A DNA stretch of 64,000 bases from Nocardioides jishulii (GTDB lineage Bacteria > Actinomycetota > Actinomycetes > Propionibacteriales > Nocardioidaceae): contig NZ_CP040748.1 in assembly GCF_006007965.1 (NCBI RefSeq), forward strand, positions 1,116,001 to 1,180,000. Direction: 5' to 3'. Below are positions 17,106-26,480 of the stretch, one piece after another. Every line of letters starts with the position of its first letter. The first letter of the stretch is position 1. The notes below the pieces were generated by a model. The model was not told where the DNA came from, did not search any database, and saw only the letters and a program-made list of their open reading frames with translations. A program made the translations under genes and the position numbers.

Positions 17106-17995
17106 CGCGCAGCCACCGGCTCCACGACCTCCAGCAGGCGCTCCACCTCGGCCAGCAGCCGGGTGCGCAGGGGAGTGGAGCGCTCGGTGAAGTCGCGCTG
17201 AGCGGTGACGTACTCGGCCTTGCCCTCGGGCGTCTCGATGCGCACCGGCGTGAACTCCTCGTCGTCGAGCCACAGGCCGCTGAGGTCGTAGGGCGCGGCA
17301 CGCATGTCGAGGATCCGGATGTCGCGGGCCAGCTCGAAGCAGTCCGCGACCAGGTCGGAGCCGACCATCGGGCTGAGCCGGAAGGCGTGCTTGTAGAGGT
17401 CCATCGACGCGTGCAGGCACCCCGGCTGCTCGAACTCCGCCCGGTCGTCCCGGCCAGGGCTGAGCTGGTTCAGCGGCTTCGCCGCGGGCGTGAAGAAGCG
17501 GTAGGCGTCGAAGTGCGAGCACGCGATGCGGTGGGAGTCGACCACCTCGTCGGTGGCCGCGCCGCCCAGTCGCAGCGGCCACGCCGAGTGGCGCGTGGCG
17601 TCCTGGTCGAGCTGGTAGACCATCGCCCACTCGTGGAGGCCGAAGCACCCGAAGTGGGGGGTACGGTCCAGCGTCGCGCGTAGCAGCCGCCGCAGCGTGG
17701 TGAGCAGCACGTGCTGGCTCTCGACGTACGACCTCGGCACGCGCGCGACACCGTCGACGACCTCGTAGCCCTTGAGTCCGGCGTAGGCCTCGGCCTGCCC
17801 GAGCGCGGTGCCGAACCCCGGGTGCCACCGCCGCAGCGCCCCCGGCTTGTGGGAGTAGTAGACGAAGAGGAAGTCGTGGACCGGATGCTTGGTCCGGTGC
17901 GTACGACGGGTCAGGTGCGCGTCGAGGAACGGGGCGAGGCGGGCCTCGTGCGCCGCGGCACGGGTCATCCAGTCATCAGGGGCCAGCACTTGCAC
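17102..17995 (-). CDS. Conserved actinobacterial protein, often labelled 3-methyladenine DNA glycosylase
   Basis: 297 residues starting VQVLAPDDW. It is soluble, Trp/His/Arg-rich, with blocks KHPVHDFLFVYYSHKPG, LRRWHPGFG, FGCFGLHEWAMVY and GCLHASMDLYKHAF. From memory this family is widespread in actinobacteria and carries the database name 3-methyladenine DNA glycosylase; I see no HhH-GPD or Tag-type motif that supports this. The conserved His, Cys and Asp residues suggest an enzyme. First gene of the operon with the 2H phosphoesterase and pentapeptide protein. Confidence 0.7.
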   Translation of the reverse strand: MQVLAPDDWMTRAAAHEARLAPFLDAHLTRRTHRTKHPVHDFLFVYYSHKPGALRRWHPGFGTALGQAEAYAGLKGYEVVDGVARVPRSYVESQHVLLTTLRRLLRATLDRTPHFGCFGLHEWAMVYQLDQDATRHSAWPLRLGGAATDEVVDSHRIACSHFDAYRFFTPAAKPLNQLSPGRDDRAEFEQPGCLHASMDLYKHAFRLSPMVGSDLVADCFELARDIRILDMRAAPYDLSGLWLDDEEFTPVRIETPEGKAEYVTAQRDFTERSTPLRTRLLAEVERLLEVVEPVAAR

Positions 17996-18085
17996 GCCCC
18001 CACGGTAGCCGTGCCTCGCCGTGCCTCGCTGATCCCCGCTTCCACCGGGGCGGTGGGGGTGGCGCAGGACCGATAGGGTTGAGGC

Positions 18086-18895
18086 GTGCGCATTGCGAGG
18101 TTCACCACAGGCGAAGACCCCATGTACGGCATTCTCACGGGAGAGCTCGACCGGTTCGGGCAGCCCGACGAGGACGCCACGATCGTCGCCCTGGCAGGCG
18201 ACCCCCTCTATCTCGGGGTGAAGGTCCTCGAGCAGGAGTACAAGCTCGCCGACGTGCGGCTGCTCGCGCCGGTGCTGCCGCGCAGCAAGGTGATCGGCAT
18301 CGGCAAGAACTACGCCGCCCACGCGGCAGAGATGGGCGGCGACGTGCCGGCCGAGCCGTTGATGTTCCTCAAGCCCAACACCTCCGTGGTGGGGCCCGGT
18401 GACCGGATCTTCTACCCGCCGCAGTCCGAGGAGGTGCACTACGAGGGCGAGCTCGCCGTGGTCATCGGCCGCATGTGCCGTGACGTCCCCCGCGAGCAGG
18501 CCACCGACGTGATCCACGGCTACACGATCGCCAACGACGTCACCGCTCGCGACCTGCAGCGGGCCGACGGGCAGTTCACGCGGGCGAAGTCGTTCGACTC
18601 CTTCTGCCCCCTCGGGCCGTGGATCGAGACCGACCTCGACCCGCAGACCTTCATCGACGGTGTCACGGTCCAGACCCACCTCAACGGTGACCTGGTGCAG
18701 GACGGTTCGACCGCCGACATGGTCCACGACGTGCCGACCCTGATCAGCTACGTCTCCTCGGTGATGACGCTGCTGCCCGGCGACGTCATCCTCACCGGCA
18801 CCCCTGAAGGTGTCGGCCCCATGCAGGTCGGTGACGAGATCGAGGTCTCGATCGCCGGTCTCGGAACCCTCACGAACAAGGTGGCACAGCGCTGA
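18086..18895 (+). CDS. Fumarylacetoacetate hydrolase family protein
   Basis: 269 residues. The FAH fold is shown by [34 protein letters not shown], the acidic metal ligands in [12 protein letters not shown] and the [10 protein letters not shown] block. Relatives include acylpyruvases, oxaloacetate decarboxylases and 2-hydroxyhepta-diene-dioate isomerases, so the substrate is uncertain. TAGGGT ends 6 bp before the GTG, suggesting a leaderless transcript. The stop overlaps the gltX ATG by one base, placing this gene first in a gltX operon, which is common in actinobacteria. Confidence 0.88.
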   Translation: MRIARFTTGEDPMYGILTGELDRFGQPDEDATIVALAGDPLYLGVKVLEQEYKLADVRLLAPVLPRSKVIGIGKNYAAHAAEMGGDVPAEPLMFLKPNTSVVGPGDRIFYPPQSEEVHYEGELAVVIGRMCRDVPREQATDVIHGYTIANDVTARDLQRADGQFTRAKSFDSFCPLGPWIETDLDPQTFIDGVTVQTHLNGDLVQDGSTADMVHDVPTLISYVSSVMTLLPGDVILTGTPEGVGPMQVGDEIEVSIAGLGTLTNKVAQR

Positions 18896-20364
18896 TGAAC
18901 TCCACGAACTCCACCCCGGTCCGCGTCCGCATGGCACCGAGCCCGACCGGCTCGCCCCACGTGGGCCTCGCCCGCACCGCCCTCTTCAACTGGGCCTTCG
19001 CCCGTCACCACGGTGGCACCTTCGTCTTCCGCATCGAGGACACCGACAAGGAGCGCAACACCGAGGAGTCCTACAACTCCCTGGTCGAGGTCATGCAGTG
19101 GCTCGGTCTCGACTGGGACGAGGGCGTCGTCGTCGGCGGTCCCTACGGCCCCTACAAGCAGTCGGAGCGCACCGACGTCTACGCCGACGTGCTGGCGAAG
19201 CTCCGCGACTCCTCCTACACCTACGACTGCTTCTGCACCACCGACGAGGTCGCCGCGCGCCGCATGCAGTCGGGCTCGAAGGTGATGGGCTACGACAACT
19301 TCTGCCGTGAGCTCACCAGTGAGCAGCGCGCCGCCTTCGAGGCCGAGCGCCGTCCCAGCGTGGTCCGCTTCCGGATGCCCGACGGCGAGGTCAAGTTCAA
19401 CGACCTGGTCCGCGGCGAGATCAGCTTCCAGAGCGAGTTCGTGCCCGACTTCGCCCTGGCCCGCGCCAACGGCGACCCGCTCTACACGCTCACCGCCCCG
19501 GTCGACGACGCGACGATGAAGATCACGCACGTGCTGCGCGGAGAGGACCTGCTCTCCTCGACCCCGCGCCAGGTCGCGCTCTTCGAGGGCCTCAAGGCGA
19601 TCGGCGTCGCCGACTTCACGCCTGAGTTCGGCCACCTCCCCTACGTGATGGGGGAGGGCAACAAGAAGCTCTCGAAGCGTGACCCCGAGGCCCACCTGCT
19701 GGCCTACCGTGACCAGGGCTTCGTGCCCGAGGGCCTGCTCAACTACCTCGCGCTGCTCGGCTGGTCCATCTCGGGCGACCGTGACGTCTTCACCCTCGCC
19801 GAGATGGTCGAGGCCTTCGACATCGCCGACGTGCAGCCCAACCCGGCCCGCTTCGACCTGAAGAAGGCCTCGGCGATCAACGCCGACCACATGCGGATGC
19901 TGAGCATCGAGGAGCTGACCCACCGGGTCATCCCCTTCCTCAAGTCCGCCGGCGTCGTCAGCGACCCGGTGAGCGACGCCGACGCCGAGATGCTCGAGCT
20001 CGCCATGCCCCTCGTCTCGGAACGGATGAACAAGCTCACCGAGGCGCCGGAGCTGCTCGGGTTCCTCTTCGTCGACGAAGCCGACTTCACCCTGGTCGAC
20101 GCGATCACCGAGGCGGACAAGGAGGTCGTCCAGGCTTCGTACGACGCCCTCCAGGCCCTCGACACGTGGTCGACGGCCGACATCGAGGCGGCGCTGCGTG
20201 AGGCGCTCATCGACGGCCTCGGGCTCAAGCCGCGCAAGGCCTTCGGCCCCGTACGCATCGCGGTCAGCGGCCGCAAGATCTCCCCGCCGCTCTTCGAGTC
20301 GATCGAGCTGCTGGGGCGCGAGCGCACCTTCGCGCGCCTCCAGCACGCCCTCGCCGCAGGCTGA
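18895..20364 (+). CDS. gltX: Glutamyl-tRNA synthetase
   Basis: 489 residues, class I synthetase. The HIGH-type signature is SPTGSPHVG near residues 14-22 and the KMSKS-type loop is [23 protein letters not shown] and the Glu-tRNA anticodon-binding helical C-terminus are present. In bacteria with GatCAB this enzyme charges both tRNA-Glu and tRNA-Gln; the genes for those tRNAs lie directly downstream, about 1 kb away. Translationally linked to the FAH-family gene. Confidence 0.96.
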   Translation: MNSTNSTPVRVRMAPSPTGSPHVGLARTALFNWAFARHHGGTFVFRIEDTDKERNTEESYNSLVEVMQWLGLDWDEGVVVGGPYGPYKQSERTDVYADVLAKLRDSSYTYDCFCTTDEVAARRMQSGSKVMGYDNFCRELTSEQRAAFEAERRPSVVRFRMPDGEVKFNDLVRGEISFQSEFVPDFALARANGDPLYTLTAPVDDATMKITHVLRGEDLLSSTPRQVALFEGLKAIGVADFTPEFGHLPYVMGEGNKKLSKRDPEAHLLAYRDQGFVPEGLLNYLALLGWSISGDRDVFTLAEMVEAFDIADVQPNPARFDLKKASAINADHMRMLSIEELTHRVIPFLKSAGVVSDPVSDADAEMLELAMPLVSERMNKLTEAPELLGFLFVDEADFTLVDAITEADKEVVQASYDALQALDTWSTADIEAALREALIDGLGLKPRKAFGPVRIAVSGRKISPPLFESIELLGRERTFARLQHALAAG

Positions 20365-20367
20365 GTC

Positions 20368-21423
20368 GTGTCCGAAACCGGGGGAGTGACGTACGGCGTG
20401 CCCCACCAGCCCGCGCCCGTGCCGGCGCCGCAGTGGCCGGGCGCGGCGGTGGCCCTGGAGTACCAGCAGCTCCACCGGGCCCGGGGCGGCAGGGTCTGGC
20501 GCTCCGTCGTCGGCGCCGTGCTGCTCGCCGGGCTGGGCTTCGGGGTCATGCCGGTCCTGTGGACGTTCGTCTTCATGGCGGCAGGCGCCGCGGTGGGACG
20601 TGACCCCCAGGCACTCCTCGACGAGCTCCTCAACGTCACCAACATCACCCCGTGGGGCCTGGCCTACCTGGTGGCCACCCTGGCCTCGCTGATCCCGGTC
20701 ACGTGGCTGGTGACCTTCGTGATGCACCGCCTGCGGCCGGGGTGGACCACCTCGGTCTTCGGGCGGATGCGCTGGAAGTACTTCGCCGTCTGCCTGGGCC
20801 TGTCGGTCGTCGCCCTCTTTGCCACCCTGGTGGTGGGGGCGCTGACCCCGCAGGACGCGCTGTCCACGGGCGAGTCGACCGGCCTGAACGAGTTCACCCG
20901 CACGTCGCTGGCCTACCTCGCCATCGTCGTCCTGGTGGTTCCCTTCCAGGCTGCGGGGGAGGAGTACTTCTTCCGGGGCTACCTCACCCAGGCGTGCGGC
21001 GGGCTCTTCAGCTCGCTGTGGGTCTCGCGCGTCGTGGCGGTCGTGGTGCCGGCGTTCCTCTTCGCGCTCGCGCACGGCGCGCAGGACCCGCCGATCTTCG
21101 TCGACCGCCTGGCCTTCGGCCTGGTGGCCGGCGTGCTCGTGATCGCCACCGGAGGGCTCGAGGCGGCCATCGCCATGCACGTCCTGAACAACGTCGTGGC
21201 CTTCGGCGTGGCCGTTCTCTTCGGCGACATGGCCGGCGCCCTCGACCCCCAGGCAGGCACGTGGTGGACGCTGCCGAGCACGCTCACGCAGTCCCTTCTC
21301 TACCTCGCGCTGGCCTGGTCGGTGGCCCGTCGGATGGGCCTCGCGAACTCGGTGTGGGGGGCCGTTTTGTCCCAGCCGAGAGGGCGCGTGTATGGTTCTT
21401 CAACGAAGGCGCCCAGCGCCTGA
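20368..21423 (+). CDS. CPBP-family intramembrane metalloprotease
   Basis: 351 residues with a Pro-rich N-terminal tail and about eight membrane segments. The CPBP (Abi/CAAX protease-like) motifs are present: Glu198-Glu199 in AAGEEYFFRGYL, FALAHG, and the HVLNN block. These residues bind the metal in the family. The substrate is unknown. GTG start 3 bp after the gltX stop, so it is probably co-transcribed. The last 60 bp contain the tRNA-Gln promoter. Confidence 0.85.
   Translation: MSETGGVTYGVPHQPAPVPAPQWPGAAVALEYQQLHRARGGRVWRSVVGAVLLAGLGFGVMPVLWTFVFMAAGAAVGRDPQALLDELLNVTNITPWGLAYLVATLASLIPVTWLVTFVMHRLRPGWTTSVFGRMRWKYFAVCLGLSVVALFATLVVGALTPQDALSTGESTGLNEFTRTSLAYLAIVVLVVPFQAAGEEYFFRGYLTQACGGLFSSLWVSRVVAVVVPAFLFALAHGAQDPPIFVDRLAFGLVAGVLVIATGGLEAAIAMHVLNNVVAFGVAVLFGDMAGALDPQAGTWWTLPSTLTQSLLYLALAWSVARRMGLANSVWGAVLSQPRGRVYGSSTKAPSA
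21367..21396 (+). promoter_or_regulatory. Promoter of tRNA-Gln
   Basis: TTGTCC at 21367-21372 and TATGGT at 21391-21396 with an 18-bp spacer, inside the 3' end of the CPBP gene. The expected start is about 28 bp before the mature tRNA. Confidence 0.55.
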
Positions 21424-21430
21424 AACACCT

Positions 21431-21502
21431 TGGGATATGGTGTAATTGGCAACACAGCTGATTCTGGTTCAGTCGTTCTAGGTTCGAGTCCTAGTATCCC
21501 AG
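21431..21502 (+). tRNA. tRNA-Gln (CTG)
   Basis: Cloverleaf by eye: acceptor stem TGGGATA with TATCCCA, D arm 21440-21455, anticodon loop TTCTGGT giving CTG, T stem CTAGG with CCTAG around TTCGAGT, discriminator G. CCA is not encoded. Confidence 0.95.
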
Positions 21503-21529
21503 CGAAGTTCTGAGCACTGCTCGTGAACT

Positions 21530-21557
21530 TTGACGGAGGTCGAGTTTCGACTACGAT
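21530..21557 (+). promoter_or_regulatory. Promoter of first tRNA-Glu
   Basis: TTGACG at 21530-21535 and TACGAT at 21552-21557, 16-bp spacer. The predicted start is just before the mature tRNA at 21569. Confidence 0.65.
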
Positions 21558-21568
21558 CTCCAGCGCTT

Positions 21569-21641
21569 GCCCCGGTCGTCTAGCGGCCTAGGACGTCGCC
21601 CTCTCACGGCGGTAGCGTGGGTTCAAATCCCATCCGGGGTA
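21569..21641 (+). tRNA. tRNA-Glu (CTC), copy 1
   Basis: 73 nt. Acceptor GCCCCGG with CCGGGGT (one G-T pair), anticodon loop CTCTCAC giving CTC, T loop TTCAAAT, discriminator A. CCA is not encoded. Identical to copy 2. Confidence 0.95.
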
Positions 21642-21647
21642 CAACGC

Positions 21648-21681
21648 CCGAAGGGCCCGGTCACCAGACCGGGCCCTTCGG
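21648..21681 (+). terminator. Terminator after tRNA-Glu copy 1
   Basis: A perfect 15-bp stem (21648-21662 with 21667-21681), 4-base loop, followed by GCATTTCC. Confidence 0.85.
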
Positions 21682-21791
21682 CATTTCCGCCCTTCGCGAC
21701 CTGCCTCTTCGACCGGCTCCGCGAGTGGCAGGCGGGTCCCGGAGACGCGTCGGGGGACGGGTGCCCCCGGTGCGGCGGTCGTCCGACGGGC

Positions 21792-21800
21792 TGGTAAAGT
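21792..21800 (+). promoter_or_regulatory. Extended -10 element before tRNA-Glu copy 2
   Basis: TGGTAAAGT (TGn followed by TAAAGT), about 56 bp before the second tRNA-Glu. No good -35 is visible, which is common with an extended -10. Confidence 0.45.
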
Positions 21801-21856
21801 TCTCGTCGTTGCCCGGGCCTCGGCCAGGGTGACGAACAGTGCAACAAAGAGTGCAA

Positions 21857-21929
21857 GCCCCGGTCGTCTAGCGGCCTAGGACGTCGCCCTCTCACGGCGG
21901 TAGCGTGGGTTCAAATCCCATCCGGGGTA
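21857..21929 (+). tRNA. tRNA-Glu (CTC), copy 2
   Basis: Identical over 73 nt to the copy at 21569-21641, including the G-T pair at the end of the acceptor stem. It is probably a tandem duplication that included the terminator. Confidence 0.95.
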
Positions 21930-21935
21930 CAGCAT

Positions 21936-21969
21936 CCGAAGGGCCTGGTCATCAGACCGGGCCCTTTGG
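21936..21969 (+). terminator. Terminator after tRNA-Glu copy 2
   Basis: 15-bp stem 21936-21950 with 21955-21969, with two G-T type pairs; a diverged copy of the terminator at 21648-21681. GTTTCC follows. Confidence 0.8.
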
Positions 21970-22047
21970 CGTTTCCTGGACCACTGTGCCCACTGCCGTG
22001 TCCGATTCCCGCGAGAGAGGTGCACGCGGGTGCGCCACACTGGAGGC

Positions 22048-23583
22048 ATGGAGAGGACCCTGGCCCCACTGGACGCCGACGGCTGCTACCGCGCCGTCAG
22101 CAGCCGGGACCGACGCTTCGACGGCGTCTTCTTCACTGCCGTGCACACCACCGGGATCTACTGCCGGCCGTCGTGCCCCGCGCGTACGCCGCACGCCGAC
22201 CACGTCACCTTCCACCGGACGGCCGCGGCGGCCCAGGCCAGCGGTTGCCGGGCCTGCAAGCGGTGCGCACCGGACGCGGCGCCGGGGTCCCCCGAGTGGG
22301 ACCTGCTCGCTGACGTTGCCGGGCGGGCGATGCGCCTGATCGACGACGGAGTCGTCGACCGCGACGGCGTCTCAGGGCTGGCCGCGCGGCTGGGCTACAC
22401 CCCGCGACACCTGGGACGGGTGCTCGTGGCCGAGCTGGGGGCTGGGCCGTTGGCGCTGGCCCGGGCTCGGCGGGCCCAGACGGCCCGCACCCTGATCGAG
22501 GAGAGCGACCTGCAGTTCGCCGCGATCGCGTTCGCCGCAGGGTTCTCGTCGGTGCGCCAGTTCAACGAGACAGTCCGCGAGGTCTATGCGGCCTCCCCGG
22601 GCGAGCTGCGCGCGTCGCGTCGACGGACCGTCCCTGTCGCCGGCCCGCCACCGGCTCCGGGACGGGTGGTGGTGCGGCTGCCGGTGCGCACCCCGTACGC
22701 GGGCGAGGCGTTGCTCGACTTCCTGGCGCAGCGGGCCGTCCCCGGGATCGAGGTGGTCCGTGGGGCGACGTACGCGCGGAGCCTCGCCCTGCCGCACGGA
22801 CCCGCCACCGTCGAGGTGCGCCTGCCCCAGGAGGAGCGCGCGGGCCGGCTGGCCCATGCGGTGGCCTCGTTCGCGCTGACGGACCTGCGCGACCTGGGCG
22901 CTGCCACTGCGCGCGTACGCGGCCTCCTGGACGCCGACTGCGACCCGGTCGCGGTGGGGGAGGTGCTGGGGGCGGACCCGCTGCTCGCCGACGTCGTACG
23001 CCGGGTCCCCGGACTCCGGGTGCCCGGGCACGTCGACGGGTACGAGGCGGCCGTACGGGCCGTGCTGGGCCAGCAGGTGACGCTGGCCGGCGCCCGTCGT
23101 CTCACCCAGCAGCTCGTCGCGATGCTCGGTGAGCCCATCGCCTCGGAGGTCGAGGGACTGGACCGTCTGTTCCCGGCGCCCGACGCCCTCGCCTCGCTGC
23201 CGGACGGCGCGCTCGGGATGCCCGCTTCGCGCCACCGCGCCCTGAGGTCCGTCGCGCAGGCCGTGCTGCGCGGCGACGTGGTCCCGGACCGCGGCGCGGA
23301 CCGGTCGTGCGTCCGTGAGTCGATGCTCGCGCTGGACGGGGTCGGTCCCTGGACGGCGGACTACGTCGCGATGCGAGCGCTCGGGGAGCCCGATGCGTTC
23401 CTGCCCGCCGACACCGGCACCAGGGCCGCTCTGGCACAGCTCGGCGAGGACCCCGCCCGAGCGGTGGAGATCGCCGAGCGCTGGCGGCCCTGGCGCTCGT
23501 ACGCACAGATGTACCTGTGGCGAAGCCTGGCCGCTGGTCCCCACGCTGGCACACGTACTGGCACGACCGAGGGAGACGACTGA
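22048..23583 (+). CDS. Ada-AlkA fusion: methylphosphotriester sensor and 3-methyladenine DNA glycosylase
   Basis: 511 residues. N-terminal Ada zinc domain: ligands Cys39, Cys43 (YCRPSC), Cys70 and Cys73 (CRACKRC); Cys39 is the expected methyl acceptor. An AraC-type helix-turn-helix region follows (about 95-185), then an AlkA N-terminal domain and an HhH-GPD glycosylase domain: [29 protein letters not shown], the catalytic Asp in FLPADTG, and [15 protein letters not shown]. It should sense alkylated DNA, activate its own operon and excise alkylated bases. ATG at 22048; GGAGG is only one base away and CACACT ends 6 bp upstream, so the message may be leaderless. ogt follows after 1 bp. Confidence 0.92.
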   Translation: MERTLAPLDADGCYRAVSSRDRRFDGVFFTAVHTTGIYCRPSCPARTPHADHVTFHRTAAAAQASGCRACKRCAPDAAPGSPEWDLLADVAGRAMRLIDDGVVDRDGVSGLAARLGYTPRHLGRVLVAELGAGPLALARARRAQTARTLIEESDLQFAAIAFAAGFSSVRQFNETVREVYAASPGELRASRRRTVPVAGPPPAPGRVVVRLPVRTPYAGEALLDFLAQRAVPGIEVVRGATYARSLALPHGPATVEVRLPQEERAGRLAHAVASFALTDLRDLGAATARVRGLLDADCDPVAVGEVLGADPLLADVVRRVPGLRVPGHVDGYEAAVRAVLGQQVTLAGARRLTQQLVAMLGEPIASEVEGLDRLFPAPDALASLPDGALGMPASRHRALRSVAQAVLRGDVVPDRGADRSCVRESMLALDGVGPWTADYVAMRALGEPDAFLPADTGTRAALAQLGEDPARAVEIAERWRPWRSYAQMYLWRSLAAGPHAGTRTGTTEGDD

Positions 23584-23584
23584 C

Positions 23585-24085
23585 ATGTGGACCGTGATGG
23601 AGAGCCCCGTCGGCGATCTGAGGATCGTCTCGGACGGCGAGGCGGTGACGGCCGCCTACTTCGCACCCTTCGAGCTGGCCAGGATCACCGCACCCCTGGG
23701 AGAGCGCGACGACACGCACCCGGTCCTCGTCGAGGCGGCGCGCCAGCTGCGCGCCTACTTCGCCGGCGAGCTGCGGGAGTTTGACCTTCCGTTGGCGCCC
23801 GGGGGGACCGCCTACCAGCAGCGGGTCTGGGAGGCGTTGCGGGCGATCCCGTACGGGGAGACCACCAGCTACGGCGAGATCGCAGCGCGACTCGGCCAGC
23901 CTGTCGGGGCCGCCCGGGCGGTCGGACTGGCCAACGGCCGCAATCCCATCGCCCTGATCGTGCCGTGCCATCGGGTGATCGGGGCCAACGGCACCCTCAC
24001 CGGGTACGCCGGCGGGCTGGAGCGCAAGCAGGTCCTGCTGGACCTCGAGCGAGGCACGGACGGCGGGTCCGAGCGGCTCTTCTGA
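23585..24085 (+). CDS. ogt: Methylated-DNA--protein-cysteine S-methyltransferase
   Basis: 166 residues. The active-site motif is IVPCHRVIG with acceptor Cys128; [10 protein letters not shown] and [11 protein letters not shown] match the DNA-binding helix and Asn hinge. It repairs O6-methylguanine by transferring the methyl group to itself. It starts one base after the Ada-AlkA stop, so sensor, glycosylase and methyltransferase form one adaptive-response operon. A strong bidirectional terminator follows. Confidence 0.95.
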   Translation: MWTVMESPVGDLRIVSDGEAVTAAYFAPFELARITAPLGERDDTHPVLVEAARQLRAYFAGELREFDLPLAPGGTAYQQRVWEALRAIPYGETTSYGEIAARLGQPVGAARAVGLANGRNPIALIVPCHRVIGANGTLTGYAGGLERKQVLLDLERGTDGGSERLF

Positions 24086-24095
24086 CGGCACCGAG

Positions 24096-24135
24096 CACTC
24101 AGGCCCGGCACCACGAGGGGTGCCGGGCCTGAGTG
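24096..24135. terminator. Bidirectional terminator between ogt and exporter
   Basis: A perfect 17-bp stem (24096-24112 with 24119-24135), 6-base loop, between two convergent genes. Confidence 0.88.
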
Positions 24136-24151
24136 AGGGGAAAGCGGGCCG

Positions 24152-26329
24152 TCAGCGAGCGGCGCCCGCCAGCTCTTCCTCGTCCGAACCCTCGGCGGCC
24201 GGTACGGTCTCGGCGTCACCGTCCGACTTCGAGCCGCGCTCCGGCATGACCTTCGGACCCATCGGGGCAGGCTCCGGTGCGCCCTTGCGGTTGACGTAGG
24301 GGTCGACCACGAAGAAGTTCAGCAGCAGACCCGCGATGCCCCAGATGCCGATGACCAGCAGGTTCTGGCCCACCCCGACGCCGTCGAAGTAGGTGACCGA
24401 GCGGGCGAAGTCGACAGCGGCCGGCAGAGGCAGCACGTCCGCGGCGAAGCGGAAGGCCTCCGGAACCATCCAGATCGAGAGGCCACCACCGGAGGCAGGC
24501 ACGCCGGCCAGCATGATCAGCACCATCACGGGGATCAGCGTGCCGAGGCCGAACATGCGGACCAGGACCGAGCTGGCCCACGAGACGCAGAAGATCGTGA
24601 ACGCTGCGGCGCCCAGGAACGTGAGCACGTGACCGTTGACGGCGCCGATGAGGACGTCGAACAGGAACCACAGCCAGATCGACATGCCCACGGCCCAGCC
24701 GGCGTACATCGGCAGCAGCGTGCGGGTGCGGCGGATCTCGGAGGCGCCGCCACGGAAGACGGCCGCGATCAGGAAGCCGGCCATGATCCACGCCATGCCG
24801 ACGTAGAGGCTGTTGGAGCCGCCGAGGTCGTCCTCGGTCAGGGGCGCGATGTCGCGCGTCTCGAGCGGGCCGAAGCCCTGCTCGAGGCCGGCCGCGGCGA
24901 TGGGGGTGAAGATCTGGGTCGCGGCGTTCTGCTGGGCAGCGCCGGCTCCACCGGCGGTGACGAGCTCGGGGGAGGTGCCCGGGGCCAGTGCGAGCACGTA
25001 GGCGCCGACGACCTCCTGGGACTCGATCATCTCCTCGGCCTCGTCGAGGTCGGTGACGGCCTTGAGGTCCACGTAGTCGCCGAGCTGCTCGCCGACTCCG
25101 GCGATGAAGGGAGCGGTGGCTGCCTCGGGGCCGACGACGGCGATGGGCATGTCGCTCATCGAGGCCTTGGCCATTCCGAAGCTCATCAGGGTGACGACGG
25201 TGACGACGATCGCGGCCGGGAAGGCGGCGACGGCGAAGAGGCGGCGGCGGTAGGGCGCGACCGGGCCGCCGGCCAGCGCCGAGAGGGGCGCGTCGGGTGC
25301 CTGGTGGAGCGGCGCCGCCATGATCGCTGCGCCCTGACGCTTCTCCAGGAGTGCCGCGAGGAGGATGCTGACCACGAGGCCGACGGCCAGCACGGCGACG
25401 TGCGGCCAGGCGTCCGCAGCGTCGAAGTAGATCGCCGAGCGCAGGGCTTGGCCGGCCTGACCGAGCGGGAGGACGTGGTGGAGAGCCTGGAAGAAGCCGG
25501 GCATCGACTCGAGCGACATCGCGAGACCGGACGCGGGAACGCCGAAGACGACCAGGAGCAGCATGCCGAGCAGCACCTGGAGCGGGCCGAGCAGGCGCGT
25601 GAAGACGTGCATCGAGTTGGCCACGGCCGCGATGGTGAGCGTGCCGACGCCGAGGAACAGGGGGTAGTGCCCGTCGACCGCGCCCATCACGGGCCCCAGG
25701 ACCGTCCAGATCGCGGTGCTCATCAGCGCACCCCAGCCGATCGAGAGCGGCACGAAGACGCGCGACCTCAGCAGGTTGGGGGTGCCGTTGATCATGCCTG
25801 ACAGCGGCACGTAGCCGGCGAGCATGAAGCCCATGGCGGCGAAGAGGACCATGGTGCCGGTCCCGTCGCCCTCCGGGAGCGGTGCGACGTCCTCGGTGCC
25901 GACCACCGTGACACCGGCGCCCGCAAGGGCGGGCAGCAGGGTGTTCTGGGTGGTGCTCGCACGTGACGGGCCGCCCGCCATCGCGGTCTGCACGGTGGCG
26001 CCCTCGTCGGTGAGCAGCACGGCGCCCGCAGCCTCGCGGGTGGCAACGGCTTCGGTGCCCTCGGCCACGTCGACGACCTCGATCGTGACGGTGTCGCCCA
26101 GAGACTTCTCGAGGGCGGCCGCGGTCTGGTCTGCGCCCACACCGGCCACGACCACGGGCAGGTCCCGCGGCTGCGGAGCGTGCATGGTGCCCATGTAGGT
26201 GGCGTACATCATCGTGACCATCAGGAAGGCCATGACGAAGAGCGCGACGATCCGGCCCGTGCGCTCCTTCGGGGTCTCCGGAGGCGGCGGTGGGTACTTG
26301 GCGGTGTCGATGGGGGTGGGGCTGCCCAC
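24152..26329 (-). CDS. Large membrane exporter-like protein, internally duplicated (DUF3533/YhgE-ABC-2-like)
   Basis: 725 residues. A Pro-rich N-terminus, a membrane segment near residues 25-45, an external domain to about 160, then a block of five to six membrane segments; a linker and a second segment near 385-405 repeat the same plan. The two halves share GxPASG, GAVxGHxxxFLG and a closing LPLxxAxxxxRSxxYFD pattern, so the gene arose by internal duplication. Related single-unit proteins (DUF3533, YhgE/Pip, ABC-2-like) act in export or as phage receptors. GTG at 26329 follows GGGAGA. The divergent TetR gene probably represses it. Confidence 0.75.
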   Translation of the reverse strand: MGSPTPIDTAKYPPPPPETPKERTGRIVALFVMAFLMVTMMYATYMGTMHAPQPRDLPVVVAGVGADQTAAALEKSLGDTVTIEVVDVAEGTEAVATREAAGAVLLTDEGATVQTAMAGGPSRASTTQNTLLPALAGAGVTVVGTEDVAPLPEGDGTGTMVLFAAMGFMLAGYVPLSGMINGTPNLLRSRVFVPLSIGWGALMSTAIWTVLGPVMGAVDGHYPLFLGVGTLTIAAVANSMHVFTRLLGPLQVLLGMLLLVVFGVPASGLAMSLESMPGFFQALHHVLPLGQAGQALRSAIYFDAADAWPHVAVLAVGLVVSILLAALLEKRQGAAIMAAPLHQAPDAPLSALAGGPVAPYRRRLFAVAAFPAAIVVTVVTLMSFGMAKASMSDMPIAVVGPEAATAPFIAGVGEQLGDYVDLKAVTDLDEAEEMIESQEVVGAYVLALAPGTSPELVTAGGAGAAQQNAATQIFTPIAAAGLEQGFGPLETRDIAPLTEDDLGGSNSLYVGMAWIMAGFLIAAVFRGGASEIRRTRTLLPMYAGWAVGMSIWLWFLFDVLIGAVNGHVLTFLGAAAFTIFCVSWASSVLVRMFGLGTLIPVMVLIMLAGVPASGGGLSIWMVPEAFRFAADVLPLPAAVDFARSVTYFDGVGVGQNLLVIGIWGIAGLLLNFFVVDPYVNRKGAPEPAPMGPKVMPERGSKSDGDAETVPAAEGSDEEELAGAAR

Positions 26330-26424
26330 GGATTCTCCCTTGCGTACGCACGACACCTGGCAGGCTGCCGGCGTCGAGGGTGGTCGGCCTCGGGTGCGAG
26401 GCTCTCCTCAATATAAGTCAGGTG

Positions 26425-26435
26425 GCGTAATACGC
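26425..26435. promoter_or_regulatory. Candidate TetR operator between exporter and regulator
   Basis: GCGTAATACGC, an 11-bp near-perfect palindrome in the 151-bp divergent gap. On the minus strand it sits beside a TATATT -10-like hexamer facing the exporter. A second palindrome TGCGTACGCA is at 26341-26350, close to the exporter start. Confidence 0.45.
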
Positions 26436-26480
26436 ACGGCTTGCGTACCGTGACGGTCGCCACCATCGAAGGAGATCGCC

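Noticed and set aside
21569..21929. Identical tRNA-Glu copies as attachment sites of an integrated element
   Set aside because: Only about 215 bp lie between them and no integrase is present; a tandem duplication with its terminator explains it better.
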